DNA of 64,000 bases from Pseudomonas sp. Lineage in GTDB: Bacteria; Pseudomonadota; Gammaproteobacteria; Pseudomonadales; Pseudomonadaceae. Each line of letters opens with the position of its first letter. Within the stretch, counting starts at the first letter, position 1. The stretch is taken from positions 62,001 to 126,000 of the forward strand of contig NZ_JAGIBG010000003.1 of NCBI RefSeq assembly GCF_017744435.1, given 5' to 3'. This document shows positions 59,203 to 64,000 of this stretch, piece after piece. The translations under genes and the position numbers were made by a program. The notes under the pieces are model-generated. The model saw nothing but the letters and a program-made list of their open reading frames with translations, had not been told where the DNA came from and searched no databases.

Positions 59203-62200
59203 ATGGCAAATACCCCTATCGCTGAACACTCCATCGACGCGTTTATCGCCAGCCGCCTGCCGGGCTGGTTGAGCCAGGCGCCTGTCTCGCGTTTGCACGA
59301 GCTCAATCGCTGCCTGCAATTGCAGCAAGATGTCCAGCACCAGTTGCTGCCCTTGTTCCGCGGGTTGACGCCCCTGGATAACTTTGCCGAAGGGTTGCTG
59401 GCACCGGCACTGGCCGAACGCCTGAAACGGTCGGTGAGTGTCCGCCAGGCCACGTTCGATTTGCGCTGGCTGCAACGTTTTCCCGCAGACCGAGCGGAAA
59501 TAGCAGGTACCGTGCGTGTCTACCATTTTCGTAACAGCCTGCTGGCTGCGGCTTTGCACAATTTCAGCCACGTCGAGACCTTGCCACTAGGGTTGGCCGA
59601 AGGCACACAAGTGCTGGACGAGCAGGGGCAGCCCTTGCCGCTGAAGGCCCGGGCTTTTGCCGAACTCTGCCGCACGCTGGATGTGGGAGGCCAGTACCTG
59701 GCCTACCTCAAACGTCAGCTGACTCCGCAGGGCGAAGCCGGCGCGGCCATCGCGGAGTTGCTGGAACGGGGCCAGCGCTATGCACTTGAGGCTGCAGTAC
59801 GCCTGGCGGCGTTGCGCGGCGAGATCGACGAGCAGATTTTCCTGCAATGCCTTCCGGCCATCAGGACCGACGAGGGCGCGGCCGATGGCGTGCAGCCCAT
59901 GGGCCTGCGTCTGTTGGGCAAGCGTGTCAACGGCGTGGTGGTCTTCGAGGTGAATGGCAAAAGCCAGTCGCCAGCGGTGCCATCTGGCGTACTGTGCTGG
60001 ATTCCCGAAGACCCGCAGGGGGCTGTGAGCTGGCACGCTTCCTGGGCGGCGTTGTTCGACATGCTGGGCAGGCGCATGCGCTTGCCGGGTTACCGCGCGT
60101 TCTTTCAACGCTTCATCAGCGAACGTGACCGCGTGCCATTTTCCCGTGCCCTTGCCAGTGCCGTGCCGGCGAGTGATGGGCAGGCAGCGGCCGTGCTGGA
60201 TGGCCGGCCGCAGGCGATCGGCGAACCGTTGTACCGGCATCTGCGCAAGCGCCAGCTGGATGTGCTGTTCGATGATGCCAAGGTGCTCGCTGTGTCGACC
60301 GAGGCCCTCGATGAAGCCGAGCGTGCCCAGCGCTTGCATTTCTACTTGGGTGCGGGTCTCGACTTGCTGGGGCTGGCGAGCTTTTTCGTGCCGGGGCTCG
60401 GTGTCGCCATTCTCAGCATCGCCGCCTTGCAAGTGGTGGATGACCTCTATGAAGGTTACAACGATTGGACGTTGGGTGATCGCCAGGGTGCGTTGGAGCA
60501 TCTGCTGAGCGTGGCGGTCAATGTCACGCAGACGGTAGTCACCGCAGGTGCAGGTACAGTGGCGGCGCGGCTGTTGAAGCGTTCTGCATTCGTCGATGGG
60601 CTGGCCCCCGTGGTCACGACCAAGGGCCAGCGCAAATTGCTCGATCCCGATCTGGGGGCTTACGCGTTGGCGGAGAGCGAAACGGCCGTTGGCCAGCATG
60701 CGACGGTTGACGGCCAGGCACGCCTGGGGACCCATCAGGCGGTCTATCAGGTGGCGGGTGACCCGGCTGACGAATCACTGCACCTTCTTCACCCCCAGCA
60801 TGATGATGCCTACTCGCCAACGTTGCGGCGCCTGGACGCCGGTCGCTGGCGGCACGAGTTCGAGCAGCCGCACACCTGGCAAGGGGGGGAACTGGTGCAG
60901 CGCCTGAGTAGCACACTGGCCGATGTCGACGAGCAGACCGCGCATGAGGTGATGCAGACCACAGGCATGAGTGCTGACCACCTGCGCCTGCTGCACCTGA
61001 ACGAGGAAAGCGCCCCGGCACGCCTGCTCGATGCCGTGCAACGCCACCAGTTGCATGAGCGCTACCCACGTCTGCGTGGGGACGCGTTCGAGCAGCATGT
61101 CGCCGATCGGCAAGTGCAACCAGGGCCTGCGGCACAGCTGTTACGTCGTGATTTCCCTGGGCTGACGGTACGCAGCGCGCAGCAGATTGTCGATCAGGCG
61201 GACGAACTGTTGGTCGAGCGTCTGATCGGCGAGCAGCGTGTGCCGTTGCCGTTGGCCGAGCAGGCCTGGTGGTCGGTCCGTGAAAGCCGGCTGGACCGTG
61301 CCTGTGCCGGGCTGGGGCAGGCTGCGGCAATCAACGCCGACACCGAGAAGCTGGCGTTCGGATTACTCGGCCAATGGTTGCAATGGCCCGACTCGATGCG
61401 CCTGGACTTGCGTGAGGAACACTCGGCGACCGCGCTTGCGCAGATCGGCGGGCAAGCAGCCAGCGAGGTGCGAGTGATTGTCAAGGGCGCGGCGGGCTAC
61501 CAGGCCCGGGGCAGCTCGGGGCAACCCCTGGCCAATGCCAGGCCTGACGACAGCTTGATGCAAGCCTTGTGGTTGCAGCTTGACGCAGCGCAGCGGCAGG
61601 CGCTTGGTGAGGCCGGTGCCAGCGCCGAGGCACTCAAGCCAGCGCTGGTACAGCGCGCTTGTGACCAACGCGAAGCGCTGGCCGGGTTGCTTGGCATGGC
61701 ACCACCGGGTAGCCGTGTGCGTCTGCCCAGGCGCTTACTGGATGGGCGTTTGGGCTACCCGTTGAGCGGGCGCGGCGAAAGCAGTGCGGCATCCCTGCGC
61801 TATGCGTTGATGCGCTTGTTCCCCAGCTTCAGCGACACCCAGGTCGAGGAATTTCTCGCCTCGTCGAGCCGACACGGTATGACGCCCTGGAATCGATTCT
61901 TCTCGCTGCAGGATGAATTCCGCCATTTGCAGAACGCCCTGGACACTTGGCGGCGTGAATCTGGCAGCCGCACTCAGGCCCTGCGGCGTAGCTGGGTCGC
62001 GCGACGGATTCGCCAAGCCTGGCAACGCAGGGGCCGCGACCAGCATGGTGGTTATCAACTGCACATCAACGGCTGGCGGGTGGGCGCGCTGCCCAGGCTT
62101 CCGGAACGAGTCGATTTCAGTCACGTCACGCACTTGAGCTTGAATCACATGAGCCTGCTGCGCATCGAAGACAGCTTCCTGCAGCGCTTTACTGGCGTGC

Positions 62201-63537
62201 AGCACCTTGATTTGCAAGACAACGTGTTGAGCGCCTTGCCCAATGGCCTTGAGCGATTGCCTGAACTCAGGGAGCTGCAGCTGGGGCATAACCACATCTT
62301 GCTGACGCTCGGCGATGCCAGGCGAGTCAACACCCTGCAGCGCCTGCACACGCTTGGCCTGAACGGCAACCTGCTTAGCCGGGCGCCAGAGGTCAGTGCG
62401 TTGTGGCGCTTGCGCAACGTGCATCTGCGCGCAACGGGTTTGCGCGAGTTGCCGCAAGCACTGCTGGCATCACCCTCGGTGACGTTTATCGACCTACGGG
62501 AAAACCACATCAGCGAAGTGTCGGATGCTGCGCTCGAACTGCTGCGCCATGATCCGCGACGGGTGTACCTGCACGACAACCCGTTGTCGGGGCAAGCTGT
62601 CCGGCGAATCCGGGCCTTGCTGGAAGACGTGGAAAGCGACCTGCTGCCGGTGCGCGGGCATGAGCACGGCCTGGAAGATGAACGCCTGCGCTGGCTCGAG
62701 GGAGTGGACCGGGCAGAGCAGCCCCGGCGCCTGGCGCAATGGGACCGGCTGGCGGCCGAGGGCGGGGCGCAGGACCTGTTCCGTTTCTTTGCGGACTTTT
62801 CCCGCTCGCGTGACTTCACCCGCCAGCCGCGGGAAATGTGTCGCAGGGCATGGGCGGTGATGGAAGCCTGCGAACTGAACAGCGAAGTCCGCGAGGCCGT
62901 GTTTCAGCAAGCGGCCGGGCCGCGCAGCTGCGCCGATCAGATGTTGCTGATCTTCAGCGCCCTGGAAGTGAGGACGCTGGCTGCGCAGCGTACGGCAGGG
63001 CTGGAAGGTGAGTACGCGATGCGCCCGCTGTTGCGTCTGGGGCGCGAGCTGTTCCGCCTGGACCAGGTCGACCTCATTGCATCGCGGCATATCCAGCAGA
63101 TGCGAGAAGGTGATCCTTACCTGCCGGTGGATGATGTCGAGGTGCACCTGGCTTATCGGGTTGGCCTGGCCAATAGCCTGGCGTTACCCGGGCAACCTTC
63201 GCAGATGAACTATGCGACGGTCAGTGGCGTGCACAGCACCGACCTTGAGGTTGCCGAGCATGAAGTCTGGCGCGCGGAGACGCGTGATGCGCTCAGCCGA
63301 TCGCTGGCAGAGCGGGATTTCTGGCAAGGCTACCTGCGCAGGTTGCATGCCGAATGGTTCGAGAACATGGACGAGCCGTTTCATGCGCGCCTGGATGCCT
63401 TGTACGAGCAGCGCCAGCACATGAGCGACCAGGACTATCGCGCTGCCGTCGAGGTCGTGCAGGACGAGCGGATGCTGGCGGAGCGGGCGCTGGTGCTGCA
63501 GCTGACCCGGAAGGCCTATGATCGGCACCCGAGCTGA
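59203..63537 (+). CDS. NEL-type E3 ubiquitin ligase effector with LRRs and toxin-like N-terminal domain
   Basis: 1444 residues; ATG 59203 follows AGAGG. The first ~960 residues match the dermonecrotic-toxin-like region seen in pseudomonad relatives, with a hydrophobic stretch at about 380-400 (LGLASFFVPGLGVAILSIAA). Residues ~966-1115 hold five or six leucine-rich repeats (VTHLSLNHMSLLRIEDSFLQ, VQHLDLQDNVLSALPNGLER, LRELQLGHNHI). The C-terminal NEL domain carries the catalytic motif RSCADQMLLIFSALE with Cys1243. IpaH/SspH NEL domains ubiquitinate eukaryotic host proteins. No classical signal peptide is visible, and no secretion system or chaperone gene is adjacent. Frame is intact and base use is close to the genome. 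Confidence 0.88.
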   Translation: MANTPIAEHSIDAFIASRLPGWLSQAPVSRLHELNRCLQLQQDVQHQLLPLFRGLTPLDNFAEGLLAPALAERLKRSVSVRQATFDLRWLQRFPADRAEIAGTVRVYHFRNSLLAAALHNFSHVETLPLGLAEGTQVLDEQGQPLPLKARAFAELCRTLDVGGQYLAYLKRQLTPQGEAGAAIAELLERGQRYALEAAVRLAALRGEIDEQIFLQCLPAIRTDEGAADGVQPMGLRLLGKRVNGVVVFEVNGKSQSPAVPSGVLCWIPEDPQGAVSWHASWAALFDMLGRRMRLPGYRAFFQRFISERDRVPFSRALASAVPASDGQAAAVLDGRPQAIGEPLYRHLRKRQLDVLFDDAKVLAVSTEALDEAERAQRLHFYLGAGLDLLGLASFFVPGLGVAILSIAALQVVDDLYEGYNDWTLGDRQGALEHLLSVAVNVTQTVVTAGAGTVAARLLKRSAFVDGLAPVVTTKGQRKLLDPDLGAYALAESETAVGQHATVDGQARLGTHQAVYQVAGDPADESLHLLHPQHDDAYSPTLRRLDAGRWRHEFEQPHTWQGGELVQRLSSTLADVDEQTAHEVMQTTGMSADHLRLLHLNEESAPARLLDAVQRHQLHERYPRLRGDAFEQHVADRQVQPGPAAQLLRRDFPGLTVRSAQQIVDQADELLVERLIGEQRVPLPLAEQAWWSVRESRLDRACAGLGQAAAINADTEKLAFGLLGQWLQWPDSMRLDLREEHSATALAQIGGQAASEVRVIVKGAAGYQARGSSGQPLANARPDDSLMQALWLQLDAAQRQALGEAGASAEALKPALVQRACDQREALAGLLGMAPPGSRVRLPRRLLDGRLGYPLSGRGESSAASLRYALMRLFPSFSDTQVEEFLASSSRHGMTPWNRFFSLQDEFRHLQNALDTWRRESGSRTQALRRSWVARRIRQAWQRRGRDQHGGYQLHINGWRVGALPRLPERVDFSHVTHLSLNHMSLLRIEDSFLQRFTGVQHLDLQDNVLSALPNGLERLPELRELQLGHNHILLTLGDARRVNTLQRLHTLGLNGNLLSRAPEVSALWRLRNVHLRATGLRELPQALLASPSVTFIDLRENHISEVSDAALELLRHDPRRVYLHDNPLSGQAVRRIRALLEDVESDLLPVRGHEHGLEDERLRWLEGVDRAEQPRRLAQWDRLAAEGGAQDLFRFFADFSRSRDFTRQPREMCRRAWAVMEACELNSEVREAVFQQAAGPRSCADQMLLIFSALEVRTLAAQRTAGLEGEYAMRPLLRLGRELFRLDQVDLIASRHIQQMREGDPYLPVDDVEVHLAYRVGLANSLALPGQPSQMNYATVSGVHSTDLEVAEHEVWRAETRDALSRSLAERDFWQGYLRRLHAEWFENMDEPFHARLDALYEQRQHMSDQDYRAAVEVVQDERMLAERALVLQLTRKAYDRHPS

Positions 63538-63551
63538 ATGGCTGCTGGGAG

Positions 63552-64000
63552 CTATTTGAAGAACTGGCTCGGCGTGATGCCGAACTGGCGCTTGAACATG
63601 CTGGCAAAGGCGCTCGGGCTATCATAGCCCAGCGTGCCCGCCACATCGATGATGCGCTCGCCCAGGGCGATGCGCTCCAATGCCTGCATCAGCCGCGCCT
63701 GCTGGCGCCACTGGCCGAAGGTCATGCCGGTTTCCTTGCGGAACAGGCGCTGGATGGTCTTCTCGTCGATGCCCAGGTGGGCGCCCCAGTCGGCCACTGT
63801 CGAGGTGTCGTGGGGCCGCTCGTGCAGGGCCGAGCAGATGGCTCGCAGGCGTTTGTCGCTGGGGTGCAGCAGTTTCAGCGGCAGGGTCGGCAGCACGCAG
63901 ATTTCGTCGAGGATCAGGCGCATGATCCGCGCCTCTCGCGAGTCCTCGACAAATGGCCCGGCAAAGTCTACCGAGGCCTTGATCAGTTCACTGAGCAGCG
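63552..64000 (-). CDS. AraC-family transcriptional regulator, partial
   Basis: Reading leftward from the right edge, the frame gives SELIKASVDFAGPFVEDSRE, ARIMRLILDEICVLPTLPLK and then the AraC/XylS DNA-binding domain: TVADWGAHLGIDEKTIQRLF and ERIIDVAGTLGYDSPSAFAS with MFKRQFGITPSQFFK. The start lies beyond the window. The N-terminal cupin effector domain is cut off. It is convergent with the NEL gene, 14 bp between stops. Confidence 0.92.
   Translation of the reverse strand, partial: LLSELIKASVDFAGPFVEDSREARIMRLILDEICVLPTLPLKLLHPSDKRLRAICSALHERPHDTSTVADWGAHLGIDEKTIQRLFRKETGMTFGQWRQQARLMQALERIALGERIIDVAGTLGYDSPSAFASMFKRQFGITPSQFFK

Overview
The window is chromosomal DNA from a fluorescent pseudomonad, most likely the Pseudomonas putida group. 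The evidence is high GC with strong third-position GC bias, many paired REP elements built on the core GTGGGAGCGGGC-TTGCCCGCGAA, and a gene order (topB, GNAT, roxA, purB, hflD, mnmA, Nudix, idh, icd, cspD, clpS, clpA, infA, bpt, aat, ftsK, lolA, rarA, crcB, serS, cysG) that I recognise from P. putida chromosomes. The assignment is by recognition and gene order; no database search was run.

Layout. 1-5.1 kb: a partial RibD/DHFR-like gene, a dienoyl-CoA isomerase, nudC, an orphan RHS-core gene with a possible protease-like toxin tail, a TSUP exporter and an alpha/beta hydrolase. 5.3-11.9 kb: a polyamine/gamma-glutamyl catabolism cluster (glutamine-synthetase-like ligase, cupin-XRE regulator, FAD oxidase, LysR, agmatine-deiminase-like enzyme, polyamine-binding protein). 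12.0-42.9 kb: conserved core genome for topology, purine synthesis, tRNA thiolation (mnmA and tusDCBE), isocitrate dehydrogenases of both types, the complete bacterial N-degron machinery (clpS, clpA, bpt, aat), division and lipoprotein transport (ftsK, lolA), serS, cysG, a nucleobase permease and a Bax-inhibitor-like protein.

43.0-47.65 kb: tRNA-Ser(UGA) followed by a decayed prophage of about 4.5 kb. It is bounded by a perfect 61-bp direct repeat of the tRNA 3' part (att sites). It holds a truncated IS5-family transposase, fragments of an endolysin/structural gene and a tail-fibre assembly gene, an AT-rich O-acyltransferase that looks like a serotype-conversion cargo gene, a dead Rz/Rz1 lysis pair and a 51-residue membrane protein. 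No integrase remains.

47.7-64 kb: accessory metabolism. There is a LysE exporter, an amino-acid permease, an Lrp regulator divergent from a predicted citrulline-to-ornithine-to-proline pair (ctlX-like hydrolase and ornithine cyclodeaminase), a lipoprotein, small hypothetical proteins, and a LysR / cytosine-deaminase-like amidohydrolase / MFS module. A Nudix hydrolase follows, then a 1444-residue protein with a toxin-like N-terminal region, leucine-rich repeats and an IpaH/NEL-type E3 ubiquitin ligase domain. A partial AraC regulator ends the window.

The most interesting loci are the NEL-type effector, the RHS-linked tail with a His...Cys pair, the tRNA-Ser prophage remnant with its retained acyltransferase and membrane genes, and the citrulline/ornithine/proline cassette.
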